Assembly (NCBI GenBank): GCA_903873395.1
Contig: CAIQOJ010000084.1
Location: 1-38,217, forward strand
Reading direction: 5' to 3'
Origin: an uncultured Acidimicrobiaceae bacterium
GTDB lineage: Bacteria > Actinomycetota > Acidimicrobiia > Acidimicrobiales > RAAP-2
DNA: 38,217 bases
Both the position numbers and the translations under genes were made by a program. The notes below the pieces were generated by a model. The model did not search any database and was not told the origin of the DNA. It saw nothing but the letters and a program-made list of their open reading frames with translations. Positions 7,313 through 16,548 of the stretch are shown here, one piece after another; position 1 is the first letter of the stretch; each line of letters opens with the position of its first letter.

Positions 7313-9745
7313 GTGCGCCTCGACCACCCCGCCCCGTTCGGACCACGTTGGCGTGGTCGCTGGATCTGGCACGGTCGCCCGCCGATTCGCGCCGCCACGG
7401 CGACCCGACCGGTCCTCGACGATCCCCAGGACGTCGTGGTCTTGGTCCGCACCACCGTCGACCTGGCCGGTCCTCCTGACTCGGCGCCGGCGCGGCTGTG
7501 GGTCGACGGTCGCTATCGGCTTACCGTCAATGGGGTCGAGGTCGCCCGAGGACCGGTACGGTCCGATCCTCGCCAGGCCCACTACGACGTGGTCGACCTC
7601 GGACCTCAGCTGCACGCCGGGACCAATGTGATCGCCATCACCGCCCGCCACTTCGGCGAGGCCACCTCGTGGTGGACCCCCGTTCCCCCCACCTACTCCC
7701 TTGGTGGCGGTTGCCTGGCCTTCGAGGCCTGCATCGATGGCACCTGGCTGGTCAGCGACCGGTCGTGGCGAGCCGTCAGCGGCGAGGCATGGACTCCGGT
7801 CCCTGTCCCCGGAGACGTGGCCTGCCTTCCTCTCGAGGTCTTCGATGCCCGCACCCATCTCGAGGGTTGGGATCACCAGGGATTCGACGACTCCGACTGG
7901 CCGCGAGCCACCGAGTTGGCCCCGTTCCACACCGGAGCCACCGGCGATCCACATCCCTCGAGCGAACCCTTCGGCATGCTGCGTCCGCCGGTTCGCAACG
8001 CCATGCCAGGCGGCACCACCCACCCAGCAGCACTCACGGAGATGCGGCCCGGCCCGGGACGATCACCCGTGGCCGACCCCGTCCGCCAGGTGCTCGATGA
8101 CGAGGCTGCTCGCCACGGTGGATCACCCCTTGACCCTCCGTCCGGCGACGCATCCCCCGGCATGCCGGTGACCATCAACTCGTTCGACCTCGGTCGGATC
8201 GCCGCCGGATCAGTCATCCTCTGCGTCCACGAAGCGCTTCCGGGAACCATCATCGATGTCGCCGCCGCCGAACACCTTGATGCAGCCGGCGATCTGGCCA
8301 CCCTGGGCCAGCACGCAGGGTTCCGCTACATCTGTCGTGGCGGAACCATCGAGCGGTTCGAGACCTTCGACATCATCGGCACCCGACATCTCCATGCATC
8401 GGTGCGGACCCCTGACGGCTCCCCGGCACCCACCATGACCCTCGAGGTCCACGACCGTCACCGACCACGGCCTGGGGGGTCTTCGTTCGACTGCTCAGAC
8501 CCACGGCTCACCGAGATCTACCGGATCGGCCTCCGAACCGTCGACCTGTGCGCGCTGGACGCCTACGTGGACTGTCCCACCCGAGAGCAGCGAGCGTGGA
8601 CGGGTGACTCCGTCGTCCACCAGATGGTGGACCTGGTGGCCAATCCCGACTGGTCGATGGCCCGCTGGCATCCACAGCTCGCCGCCATGCCTCGGGCCGA
8701 CGGCATGCTGGCCATGGCCCCCGCTTCGGACTTCTGGTCTGACGACCGCACCTTCGTTCCCGACTGGTCGTTGCACTGGGTGCGTTCGGTCCACAACCTG
8801 ATGCGCTACACCGGCGACGAAGCACTGGTCGCCGAGCTGTTGCCCACTGCGGTGCGTACCCTTCGTTGGTTCGAGTCCTACCTCGGTGCCGACGGCCTCC
8901 TCGCCGACGTGAGCGGTTGGTCCCTTCTCGACTGGGCCAGCGTCTACCCATCAGGTAGGTCCTCGGTCATGAACGCTTTGTGGGCGCGAGGACTCGCCGA
9001 CGTGGCCGACATGGCCCGATGGCTCGGTGACGCAGGAACACAGAGGTGGGCCGATGCCCGGTATGCAGCCGTGCGGAACGCCTTCGACATCTTCTGGGAC
9101 GAGCGGCGGGGTGTCTATGTGGACCACCTCGTCGATGGTGAGCCTCGGCCCGAGGCGGCCCAGCACGGGGGTGCGGCGGCGTTGGCTGCCGGCCTGGTGC
9201 CGGATGGACGCATCGAGCGAGTCGTGGACCGGCTGACCGATCGATCGCGATTGATTCGCCATTCCTGGGTCATGGACTCGGTCACCGTGGAAGGTGGCTC
9301 CACGGGATTCGTGCACTTGGTGACCGGGTATCCCGAACCCATCTGGGACACCGAGACCCAGATGATCGAGTGCGAGCCCTTCTTCCGCTACGTGCTCCAC
9401 GACGGCTTGGCCCGTGCTGGCCGTGCCGATCTGATTGCTGACCTGTGTAGGGACTGGTCCGTCTTCGTGGAGTCAGGCGAGACCACGTGGCCCGAATGCT
9501 GGGTGGGCGGCACCCGCTGTCATGGCTGGTCCTCCACCCCGACTCGGGATCTCATCGTGCACGTGCTGGGGATCGAACCGGCCGAACCGGGCTATGCCTC
9601 GGTCAAGATCACCCCTCATCTGGGTGATCTCGAGTGGGCCCGTGCCACGGTTCCCACGCCACACGGACCCATCACCGTTGAAGCTCGGGCCGACGGCACA
9701 CTTCTCGTGGACAGCCCGGTGCCAGTGGTGACCCCTGGCCCGTGA
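7313..9745 (+). CDS. Alpha-L-rhamnosidase, glycoside hydrolase family 78
   Basis: An 810-aa glycosidase that removes terminal alpha-L-rhamnose by inversion. The N-terminal region holds beta-sandwich domains (RLWVDGRYRLTVNGVEVARGP, a carbohydrate-binding-like fold common in GH78). The (alpha/alpha)6 barrel follows, with the family's active-site strand DCPTREQRAWTGD near residues 418-430, which supplies acidic residues for binding and proton donation. ETQMIECEPFFRYVL and GETTWPE follow, and a C-terminal sandwich closes the protein (YASVKITPHLGDLEWARATVPTPHGPI). No signal peptide is visible, so it is probably cytoplasmic, acting on imported rhamnosides. No transporter is adjacent. The GTG start is supported by the TAGGTT box 6 bases upstream. 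A near-perfect inverted repeat starts one base after the stop. Confidence 0.88.
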   Translation: MRLDHPAPFGPRWRGRWIWHGRPPIRAATATRPVLDDPQDVVVLVRTTVDLAGPPDSAPARLWVDGRYRLTVNGVEVARGPVRSDPRQAHYDVVDLGPQLHAGTNVIAITARHFGEATSWWTPVPPTYSLGGGCLAFEACIDGTWLVSDRSWRAVSGEAWTPVPVPGDVACLPLEVFDARTHLEGWDHQGFDDSDWPRATELAPFHTGATGDPHPSSEPFGMLRPPVRNAMPGGTTHPAALTEMRPGPGRSPVADPVRQVLDDEAARHGGSPLDPPSGDASPGMPVTINSFDLGRIAAGSVILCVHEALPGTIIDVAAAEHLDAAGDLATLGQHAGFRYICRGGTIERFETFDIIGTRHLHASVRTPDGSPAPTMTLEVHDRHRPRPGGSSFDCSDPRLTEIYRIGLRTVDLCALDAYVDCPTREQRAWTGDSVVHQMVDLVANPDWSMARWHPQLAAMPRADGMLAMAPASDFWSDDRTFVPDWSLHWVRSVHNLMRYTGDEALVAELLPTAVRTLRWFESYLGADGLLADVSGWSLLDWASVYPSGRSSVMNALWARGLADVADMARWLGDAGTQRWADARYAAVRNAFDIFWDERRGVYVDHLVDGEPRPEAAQHGGAAALAAGLVPDGRIERVVDRLTDRSRLIRHSWVMDSVTVEGGSTGFVHLVTGYPEPIWDTETQMIECEPFFRYVLHDGLARAGRADLIADLCRDWSVFVESGETTWPECWVGGTRCHGWSSTPTRDLIVHVLGIEPAEPGYASVKITPHLGDLEWARATVPTPHGPITVEARADGTLLVDSPVPVVTPGP

Positions 9746-9746
9746 C

Positions 9747-9772
9747 GTCAGGAGGGCACGTGCCTACCTGAC
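9747..9772 (+). terminator. Inverted repeat after the GH78 gene, possible terminator
   Basis: Two 13-base arms, 11 of 13 bases pairing, meet at a central GGCACGTGCC. The repeat begins one base after the stop. There is no T run directly after it, so it may be a factor-dependent terminator, or alternatively an operator for the next gene. Confidence 0.4.
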
Positions 9773-9863
9773 CCAGTGCCGGGACCTTTGTCTCTAGTCT
9801 CACCGGGCGCCTGGGGAGAAACTGGCCCAGTAGGCCGACGGCCTACGGCGAGGATGGTGTGTG

Positions 9864-10217
9864 ATGTCCGAACATGACTGGACCCCTGATGAGCCCCTCG
9901 GGACCGAGACGTTTCGCCAGGGAGACGCCGCAGCCGACGAGGCCGGTCGACTCGATCCGGAGTACGTCGAACTACTCGAGGTCGATCCCACACTTGATCC
10001 CAATCTCCAGATCGACGAACGCGAACTCGAAGAAGTCGGCGCCGAACTCGATGACCCTGAAGCCATCGTCATCCTCGACGGCATGATCGACGATCCCGAC
10101 GGCATCGGGGGACCTCCGGCCCGCGAGATGGCTCGTCGTGCCGACACCGAAGGATGGGACCTCGATGCCCCCCTGGCCAGGGAAGACGTAGACGACATGG
10201 AGACCGAAGACGCCTGA
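9864..10217 (+). CDS. Acidic hypothetical protein
   Basis: A 117-aa protein very rich in Asp and Glu with few basic residues, strongly acidic and without membrane segments or cysteines. It shows short acidic runs such as LLEVDPTLDPNLQIDERELEE and a C-terminal tail of aspartates and glutamates. I do not recognise a family; the composition resembles small acidic actinobacterial proteins of unknown function. The ATG at 9864 is preferred over the GTG at 9861 because GAGGA stands about 9 bases upstream. It is followed by 174 non-coding bases, then the glycosyltransferase gene on the same strand. Confidence 0.65.
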   Translation: MSEHDWTPDEPLGTETFRQGDAAADEAGRLDPEYVELLEVDPTLDPNLQIDERELEEVGAELDDPEAIVILDGMIDDPDGIGGPPAREMARRADTEGWDLDAPLAREDVDDMETEDA

Positions 10218-10391
10218 GGGGTGACGCAACGACCCCGAACGCACGCCACCGCCCCATACGTACGCCAATGGTCGCGTCGTGGACCGAGGGCAGCGGTAGC
10301 ATTCCCCGGTCGGCGACGGCCCCGCTGACTGCTGTCCGAACCCTGAGGCCAGTGGTCCCGGATGCCGGGCCAGCGTACGGAACGGAGTCCG

Positions 10392-11327
10392 GTGACAGAG
10401 CTGTTGAGCGTGGTCATCCCCACCCACAACCGGCCCGACCGACTGGCCGAAGCCGTGCGATCGGTACTCGACCAGGACTATCGCTCCCTGGAGATCGTCG
10501 TCGTCGACGACGGGTCTGGACCATCCACCGCAGAGGTGCTCGACCGTCTCACCTCCGAAGACGATCGCGTGGTGGCCCTGCGCAACGACGAGTCCCTCGG
10601 CGCTTCAGCGGCCCGCAATCGAGGAGTTGGAGTGGCCCGTGGCGAACTGGTCGGATTCTGCGACGACGACGACCTGTGGCTCCCTGGGGCAGCACGTGCC
10701 GTGGTGAACCTGCTCGGCCCCGATGTCGGCATGGTCTATGGCCAACACCAGCGGTTGATCGAACACTCGGGTCGGCTCGTCACCTACCGTCCTCCAGCCG
10801 GCGCTGATGCCGAACTCATGCGATGGATCAACGTGCTCGGCACGTGCTTCGGGGTGGCACGGCGCGACCGGGTGGGCGACCAACTCCACTTCGACACCGA
10901 TCTCATCACCTCCGAAGATTGGGACATGTGGCTGCGGTGTGCCGAAGTGGCGCCCATGCGTCTGGTCCCTTCACCCCTCTACCGCTACATCCAGCATGGC
11001 GACGAGCGGATCACCACCCTGCCCACCTCCTACGCCGAGGGCTACCATCGCTTCTTGGCCAAGCATCGGACATCGATGACCCCGGCCTGCATCGCCCACC
11101 ACGAGCTCACCTTCGCCCTGGCCACCCACGACCGCGACCGTGTCTTGACCCAGCTGCGCCACGGGCTGCGTAGGCCGTCGATTCTGGGAGCTGGCGTCAT
11201 GGTCGGGGCCGAGGTGGCCGCCGGGCGACGAGGCCGACACACCGGTGACCCTGGACTCCCACTTCGCGTGGCTGCCACCTTCCTCGACGTCACGCCATCG
11301 CGCCGCCGGTCCACCCGGCGGGGCTAA
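10392..11327 (+). CDS. Glycosyltransferase family 2
   Basis: A 311-aa GT-A fold transferase moving a sugar from a nucleotide donor. The N-terminus has LSVVIPTHNRPDRLAEAVRSVLDQ and EIVVVDDGS, which bind the nucleotide. ASAARNRGVGVARGELVGFCDDDDLW contains the metal-binding DxD-like aspartates, and TDLITSEDWDMWLRCAE is the acceptor-side ED motif. No membrane segment is clear, so it is cytoplasmic or peripheral. The GTG at 10392 follows GGAG and begins just before the conserved strand; an ATG at 10362 adds ten unremarkable residues and is the alternative. The PIG-L deacetylase gene starts 12 bases after the stop, so the pair may build and then de-N-acetylate one glycan or glycolipid. Confidence 0.85.
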   Translation: MTELLSVVIPTHNRPDRLAEAVRSVLDQDYRSLEIVVVDDGSGPSTAEVLDRLTSEDDRVVALRNDESLGASAARNRGVGVARGELVGFCDDDDLWLPGAARAVVNLLGPDVGMVYGQHQRLIEHSGRLVTYRPPAGADAELMRWINVLGTCFGVARRDRVGDQLHFDTDLITSEDWDMWLRCAEVAPMRLVPSPLYRYIQHGDERITTLPTSYAEGYHRFLAKHRTSMTPACIAHHELTFALATHDRDRVLTQLRHGLRRPSILGAGVMVGAEVAAGRRGRHTGDPGLPLRVAATFLDVTPSRRRSTRRG

Positions 11328-11339
11328 CTCCTCCACCAC

Positions 11340-12191
11340 ATGGCTCGCCTGCCGTCCAGCGTCTGGTGGTATCGAGCGCGTCGCGCTCTGGCCCGAAGCG
11401 CCGGTGACAGGTTCGCTCTCGGCAGTGCCCTGGTCTTGGCACCTCATCCCGACGATGAAACCATCGCCTGTGGCCTCGTGATCGCCACCAAGGTGGCTCA
11501 CGACCTCAACGTGACCGTAGCGGTCGCCTCTGACGGCCGCCTCGGCTGGTTCAGCGCCGATCCCGCACCCGATGGCACCGAGATCGCCGCCATCCGCAGT
11601 GTCGAGTGGTCAAACGCTCTCCGAGCGCTGGGTGTCAGCTCGGAATCCCAGCGGCAGTTCAGCTTGCCTGATCAGGGCTTGGCCCACGCCGAAGCCGACC
11701 TAGAGCAACGGGTTGGTGCGCTCATCGACGAGGTGCTCCCCGACCAGGTCTTCGTGACCGCACCTGATGATCTCCATCCCGATCACCGAGCCCTGGCCCG
11801 AGCAACGTGCCGGGCACTGGCATCTCGAGCGGCGGCTGCTGCATCAGCGGATGCGAGCGGCACCGGAGCGGCACGACAGCCCGAGCTCTATGCGTATCGG
11901 GTCTACCCGGCGGCGGGCATCTGGCGGCAAGACGAGCTCGGAGACGAGGTCGCTCCTCGACCAACGGCTCAGGCTGTCGCCCGAGCACTGCCTCGACTCC
12001 TCACCCATCGAGAGTTCGTCCTTCGTGCGCCCGACCTCGTCGCTGCCAAGCACGCCGCCGTGGCAGCCCACGCCAGCCAACGCGGGCTGCTCGACGGCGA
12101 GCTCCGATTCGTCTGGGATCGAGATATCGAACTGTTCACCCGACTCGACCCCGGCTTGGTCGCACCATCTCAACGACGCCCGCCGGGTTGA
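11340..12191 (+). CDS. PIG-L/LmbE family deacetylase
   Basis: A 283-aa zinc-dependent N-deacetylase fold. The zinc and catalytic motif is LVLAPHPDDETIACG near residue 35, and the later zinc-ligand motif is DDLHPDHRALARA. The family includes MshB (mycothiol synthesis), Mca, and de-N-acetylases of GlcNAc-containing lipids. I see nothing that singles out mycothiol, and the protein is coupled to a glycosyltransferase gene, so a glycan or glycolipid substrate is the better guess. An unusual alanine/serine-rich stretch lies near SRAAAAASADASGTG. There is no clear ribosome-binding site, so translation probably depends on the upstream gene. It converges with the oxidoreductase gene 60 bases away. Confidence 0.85.
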   Translation: MARLPSSVWWYRARRALARSAGDRFALGSALVLAPHPDDETIACGLVIATKVAHDLNVTVAVASDGRLGWFSADPAPDGTEIAAIRSVEWSNALRALGVSSESQRQFSLPDQGLAHAEADLEQRVGALIDEVLPDQVFVTAPDDLHPDHRALARATCRALASRAAAAASADASGTGAARQPELYAYRVYPAAGIWRQDELGDEVAPRPTAQAVARALPRLLTHREFVLRAPDLVAAKHAAVAAHASQRGLLDGELRFVWDRDIELFTRLDPGLVAPSQRRPPG

Positions 12192-12250
12192 TCACGGGGC
12201 GTGAGACGATGGGGTGGCCACGCTGGAACCACCACATGCGTGCACACCTC

Positions 12251-13540
12251 TTAGGCCAGATCGGGGCCCTCGGTCGTTGCACCACTTGAGCCACCAGCTG
12301 CTCGGCGATCCTTGGGGTCATCTGTTGCGCCGCCTGGGCCACCGCCAGGGCCACCGCCCGGATCAAGAACGCACCGAGTGCCTGAGTAGATGGTCGGCAT
12401 GCATCGGTTGCAATGGATGCACGTCGCCTCGTCGCGCTGACCAGCCTGCCATCGAGACACAAGGTCAGGCTCACGCAGGAGAGCGCGGCCCATGGCCACG
12501 AATGAGAAACCCTCGGCCATCGCTTGTTCGACTGTGTCGAGCCGATCGATGCCCCCGAGCAGAACTACGGGAAGATCGACCGCTGCGAGGAACTGCCGTG
12601 CCTGAGGTGCGAAGAATGCCTCCTCGAAGGGGTACTCCTTCAAGAACCGCTTGCCCACCACGGCAAACCCCAGGCGGAGGGGCCCTGGCAAGGTGGCGGC
12701 GAACTCCTTGCGAGGTGCATCACCCCGGAAGAGATACATCGGGTTCGACAAGGAGCTACCACCGGTGAGCTCGAGGGCATCGAGGTGACCGTCGTCCGCC
12801 AACATCTGGGCCACCTGCAAGCTGTCTTCGATGGCAAATCCGCCAGTCACCCCATCTTCCATGTTGAGCTTTGCCGTCACGGCTACCGAGGGCCCTGCCG
12901 CTTGCCGCACGGCGGCCACGACCTGGCGCGGGAAGCGGGCTCGAGCCTCGAGCTTCCCTCCCCACGCATCGGTGCGCCGGTTGAGTTTGGGGCTGAGGAA
13001 TGAGCTGAGCAGGTAGTTGTGCCCGAGGTGGACCTCGATGGCATCAAATCCGGCGCTCACCGCCAGCGCAGCGCCTGTTGCGTAGTCGTCCGTTATGCGC
13101 GCGATGTCCGACTCGGATACAGCCCGTGTCCGTGCCCCCGATGCACCGAACCGCCGAGTGGGCGACAGTGCGGGCATCCCGTTGGAGGCGGAGTTGGCCA
13201 CAGGACCGGCATGGCCGATCTGAGCCGCCACGAGCGCCCCGGCAGTGTGCACGGCGTCCGTGAGGCGGGCCAGACCATCGAAGGCGGCATCACCGAGGAC
13301 GATGCAGTGGCGGTCGGTGCGACCCTCGGGCGCCACGGCCAGATAGGCCACGGTCGTCATGGCCACTCCTCCTCGGGCCATGGCCACATGAAAGGCGATC
13401 AGATCGTCGGTCACTGCACCGCGGGGGGACCGACCTTCGAACGTGGCTGCCTTGATGATGCGGTTCTTCAGACGGATCGGACCAAGGGGTGCCTCGGCGA
13501 AGACCTCTGGCCCCCGAGAAGGTGCAGCGGACTCGCTCAT
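12251..13540 (-). CDS. NADH:flavin oxidoreductase, Old Yellow Enzyme family with cysteine cluster
   Basis: A 429-aa FMN-dependent TIM-barrel enzyme. The N-terminus has PIRLKNRIIKAATFEG. The substrate-binding pair of histidines is in EVHLGHNYLLSSFLSPKLN, followed by RRTDAWGGK. FMN phosphate binding appears at VVLLGGIDRLDTVEQAMAEG and FVAMGRALLREPDL. Near the C-terminus CIHCNRCMPTIYSGTRC places four cysteines as a likely 4Fe-4S ligand set, as in the 2,4-dienoyl-CoA reductase/trimethylamine dehydrogenase branch, but the second NAD(P)-binding half is absent. A glycine-rich tail (PGGGPGGGPGG) ends the protein. The start overlaps the cysQ-like stop by 4 bases, so the two are co-translated. It probably reduces an activated C=C bond; the substrate is unknown. 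Confidence 0.85.
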   Translation of the reverse strand: MSESAAPSRGPEVFAEAPLGPIRLKNRIIKAATFEGRSPRGAVTDDLIAFHVAMARGGVAMTTVAYLAVAPEGRTDRHCIVLGDAAFDGLARLTDAVHTAGALVAAQIGHAGPVANSASNGMPALSPTRRFGASGARTRAVSESDIARITDDYATGAALAVSAGFDAIEVHLGHNYLLSSFLSPKLNRRTDAWGGKLEARARFPRQVVAAVRQAAGPSVAVTAKLNMEDGVTGGFAIEDSLQVAQMLADDGHLDALELTGGSSLSNPMYLFRGDAPRKEFAATLPGPLRLGFAVVGKRFLKEYPFEEAFFAPQARQFLAAVDLPVVLLGGIDRLDTVEQAMAEGFSFVAMGRALLREPDLVSRWQAGQRDEATCIHCNRCMPTIYSGTRCVLDPGGGPGGGPGGATDDPKDRRAAGGSSGATTEGPDLA

Positions 13541-14310
13541 GCCACTCCGGCAGCCCGCACGGCAGCCAACACGTCATCAGCCAGGTCAGGGTGGCAGACG
13601 ATGAGATCGGGCAACCAGGGATCTTGTTGGGCGTAGCGCAGCGGCGATCCGTCGATTCGTGAGGCAAAGAGGCCGGCGGCCAGGGCCACGGCCACCGGTG
13701 CGCACGAGTCCCACTCGTACTGCCCACCGGCGTGCACATAGACCTCGGCCTCGCCACGCACGACCGCCGAGATCTTCGCCCCGGCTGATCCCATCGGCAC
13801 CAACTCTGCCCCCAGCGCCCCAGCCACGGCATCGGTGAATGCAGGCGGTCGAGATCGGCTGATCACCATGCGGGGCGTGGCCGGAAGATCCGGCAAGGGA
13901 GGTGGTGCGCCCGTGGTGAGCACCAGGTCCAACCCGGGAAGAGCCACTGCCCCGACAACGGGGGCACCGTCGACGGCCAGGGCGACATGCACGGCCCAAT
14001 CGGTCCGGATCTCGCCGTATTCACGGGTGCCGTCCAGCGGGTCGATGATCCAGAGTCGACCATGGGCATCGACGAGGTGCTCGTCACGATCGGCTTCTTC
14101 GGAGCGGACCCTGTCCTTGGGACGGTGCTGGCCCAGCAGGTCCATCAACAGGGCGTTGGCCCGCCGGTCACCCTCGGCGCCGAGTGGCTTCCCCTCCAGT
14201 CCCTCGCCCTGCAGGGCCAGGAGCAGTGCCCCGGCCTGTCGAGCGAGATCACCAGCAACGACATGGTCGTCTTGCGTCCACTGCTCATCAGATCCTGGGG
14301 TCTCGGCCAT
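13537..14310 (-). CDS. cysQ: Inositol monophosphatase-family phosphatase, CysQ-like (3'(2'),5'-bisphosphate nucleotidase)
   Basis: A 257-aa magnesium-dependent, lithium-sensitive type phosphatase. Metal ligands are visible in order: SEE (70-72), IIDPLDGTREY (from residue 88) and the later QYEWDSCAPVAVALAAG with the third-site aspartate. TREY after DPLDGT is typical of CysQ enzymes, which hydrolyse the sulfate-assimilation byproduct PAP to AMP, rather than of inositol phosphatases (usually TxNF). No sulfate-assimilation gene lies next to it. GGAGGA precedes the ATG at 14310. Its stop overlaps the start of the oxidoreductase gene, making a two-gene operon. The 262 bases upstream hold divergent promoters for this gene and the amidohydrolase gene. 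Confidence 0.82.
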   Translation of the reverse strand: MAETPGSDEQWTQDDHVVAGDLARQAGALLLALQGEGLEGKPLGAEGDRRANALLMDLLGQHRPKDRVRSEEADRDEHLVDAHGRLWIIDPLDGTREYGEIRTDWAVHVALAVDGAPVVGAVALPGLDLVLTTGAPPPLPDLPATPRMVISRSRPPAFTDAVAGALGAELVPMGSAGAKISAVVRGEAEVYVHAGGQYEWDSCAPVAVALAAGLFASRIDGSPLRYAQQDPWLPDLIVCHPDLADDVLAAVRAAGVA

Positions 14311-14572
14311 GGCAATCCTCCGTTCGACAACTCCGCCAGCCGGGTCATTGCGCTCCGAACTGCGGTCGGGCGTGATGCCCAGTTGTGCAGTCTGCCCGAC
14401 ACGGCCCGGTATGTGGGGTTCCGTGCGTAGTCAGGGTCGGTGCATGTGAGGCTCGGGCCGTGATCCATCCCATGGGTCCTCGTTGCAGCCGGTGGCCCGC
14501 CGTGCCACGATCGACGCAGAGCACCGCCGCCTGGGCCGCCCGGCCCCGACCGCCTGCTCGGGGGAGTTCTGC

Positions 14573-16297
14573 ATGCACGATCTCATCATTGAAGGTGGCA
14601 CCGTGGTGGACGGGACCGGTGCCCCGGCCCGCACGGCCGATGTGACGGTCAGCGACGGGCGCATCACCGGAGTCGGCAACTTCGCCGGCGAGCCTGCAGC
14701 TCGAACAATCGATGCCTCTGGCCTCCTGGTCACCCCGGGTTGGGTGGACATTCATACCCATTACGACGGGCAGGCCACCTGGGACGAGGTGCTTGCTCCC
14801 TCGAGTTGGCACGGTGTCACCACGATCGTCACCGGAAACTGCGGCGTCGGATTCGCCCCGGCTCGTCCCGACCGACATGCCTGGCTCATCGGCCTGATGG
14901 AAGGTGTCGAGGACATCCCCGGAACCGCCCTCTCCGAAGGCATGACCTGGGACTGGGAGAGCTTCCCGGAGTACCTCGACGCGCTCGATCGTCGACGCTG
15001 GACCGTGGATGTGGGCACCCAGATCGCTCACGGTGCGGTCCGGGCCTACGTCATGGGCGAGCGGGGTGCTCGCAACGAGCCGTCCACGCCCGAAGACATC
15101 GCCGAGATGAAGCGCCTGGTGAAGGAAGCGGTCGCCGCCGGCGCCTTGGGTTTCTCGACCTCTCGGACCATCGCCCACCGAGCCATCGACGGCGAAGTGG
15201 TTCCAGGCACCTATGCCGCCGAAGAGGAGCTGTTCGGGATCGGAGCCGCCCTCGGCGAACTCGGAGCCGGGATCTTCGAGCTAGCGCCGATGGGGACTGC
15301 AGGCGAAGACCTGGTCGCGCCGGCCAAAGAGGTCGACTGGATGCGCCGGCTGTCTGCTGCCATCGAGCGGCCAGTGACCTTCGCTTTGGTGCAGGTGGAC
15401 CCGGCGCCGGACCTCTGGCGCGAGGTCATGGATGCCTCGTTGGCCGCCGTCGACGACGGGGCCGATCTGTGGCCCCAGGTGCCCGGCCGAGGATTCGGAC
15501 TGCTGTCTGGTCACTTCACGACCTACTCACTGTTCGATCAAATACCCGCCTACCGGGACCTCAAGGCTCAGGGACTCGATGGCGACGGGCTCGTGGCTGC
15601 CCTCCGCACCCCCGCCGTCCGCTCGTCCATCGAGTCGTGGGTTCCCGACGACGTGACCGCGGCGGCCATGAAAAAGGCGTTCGAGTCGACCTACGTGCTC
15701 GGCGATCCACCGGAGTACGAGCCGGGACCGGAACGGTCACTTCTGGGCATTGCTGCGGCTGCGGGCCAGGAACCGATCTCGGTGGCCTATGACGCCATGC
15801 TGGCCGACGACGGCCAAGGGCTCCTCTACGTGCCCCTGCTCAACTACTCCGACGGCAACTTGGATGCCACCCGAGAGATGCTGACCCACCCGAGAGCAGC
15901 CGCCGGCTTGGCCGACGGAGGTGCGCACTGCGGGACCATCTGCGACGCGTCTCAGCCCACGTTCATGCTCACCCACTGGACCCGCGACCGCACGAGGGGC
16001 GAGAAGCTCCCCCTCGAGTGGATCGTGAAGAAGCAGTCACACGACACGGCCCGCCTCTACGGCCTAGGTGACCGCGGGACCCTGGAGGTCGGGATGTTGG
16101 CCGATATCAATGTCATCGACTACGAGCAGTTGCAGCTCACCAGCCCTCAGGTCGTTGCCGATCTGCCTGCCGGTGGCCGGCGGATCCTGCAGGGGGCCGT
16201 CGGCTACGTCGAGACCATCAAGTCGGGAGTGACCACGTTCGCACACGGGACCGACACCGGTGCCCGTCCGGGCACCTTGATCAGGGGCGCCCGCTGA
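14573..16297 (+). CDS. D-aminoacylase-type amidohydrolase (N-acyl-D-amino-acid deacylase family)
   Basis: A 574-aa zinc amidohydrolase. The first beta domain (MHDLIIEGGTVVDGTGAPA) leads to GWVDIHTHYDGQ with His61 and His63, and to GNCG with Cys90, which in D-aminoacylase bridges the metal centre. ADGGAHCG carries the late aspartate. The family deacylates N-acyl-D-amino acids or N-acyl-D-glutamate/aspartate and also contains many uncharacterised hydrolases, so the exact substrate cannot be read here. The ATG at 14573 is chosen because GGGGGAG precedes it and the family motif begins at once. The gene is monocistronic and divergent from the cysQ-like gene. It would act in the cytoplasm; no signal peptide is present. 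Confidence 0.83.
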   Translation: MHDLIIEGGTVVDGTGAPARTADVTVSDGRITGVGNFAGEPAARTIDASGLLVTPGWVDIHTHYDGQATWDEVLAPSSWHGVTTIVTGNCGVGFAPARPDRHAWLIGLMEGVEDIPGTALSEGMTWDWESFPEYLDALDRRRWTVDVGTQIAHGAVRAYVMGERGARNEPSTPEDIAEMKRLVKEAVAAGALGFSTSRTIAHRAIDGEVVPGTYAAEEELFGIGAALGELGAGIFELAPMGTAGEDLVAPAKEVDWMRRLSAAIERPVTFALVQVDPAPDLWREVMDASLAAVDDGADLWPQVPGRGFGLLSGHFTTYSLFDQIPAYRDLKAQGLDGDGLVAALRTPAVRSSIESWVPDDVTAAAMKKAFESTYVLGDPPEYEPGPERSLLGIAAAAGQEPISVAYDAMLADDGQGLLYVPLLNYSDGNLDATREMLTHPRAAAGLADGGAHCGTICDASQPTFMLTHWTRDRTRGEKLPLEWIVKKQSHDTARLYGLGDRGTLEVGMLADINVIDYEQLQLTSPQVVADLPAGGRRILQGAVGYVETIKSGVTTFAHGTDTGARPGTLIRGAR

Positions 16298-16503
16298 GAG
16301 CGACTAGGTGACGTGGCACTCACGTCAGGCTCGCATGGTGTTCTCGCCGAGCGGGTCGGAACGCTTGTTCTCCGTGATGGAGTGCGTCTGCCTGTTCGCG
16401 TAGTGGGCCGGCTTCCGGTCGCTCCAGCACCACGAGATCGACACTCCCGAACGCCACTCACACCTTCCACGGGCCGGTGACCGGTGCCCACTCGTTCTTG
16501 GCG

Positions 16504-16544
16504 TGATGGGTGATGGGTGATGGGTGATGGGTGATGGGTGATGG
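16504..16544 (+). repeat. 7-bp tandem repeat, 5.9 copies
   Basis: TGATGGG is repeated five times without error plus six further bases. It lies in non-coding DNA, ending 4 bases before the last codon of the DUF3817 gene (which reads leftward), so it forms the 3' untranslated region of that gene. The rest of 16298-16548 shows no gene I can recognise. Confidence 0.85.
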
Positions 16545-16548
16545 CGTA

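Noticed and set aside
16298-16548. Region searched for a tRNA or a decayed gene.
   Set aside because: No cloverleaf or recognisable protein fragment was found; minus-strand frames are short and unlike known proteins. Only the 7-bp repeat is supported.
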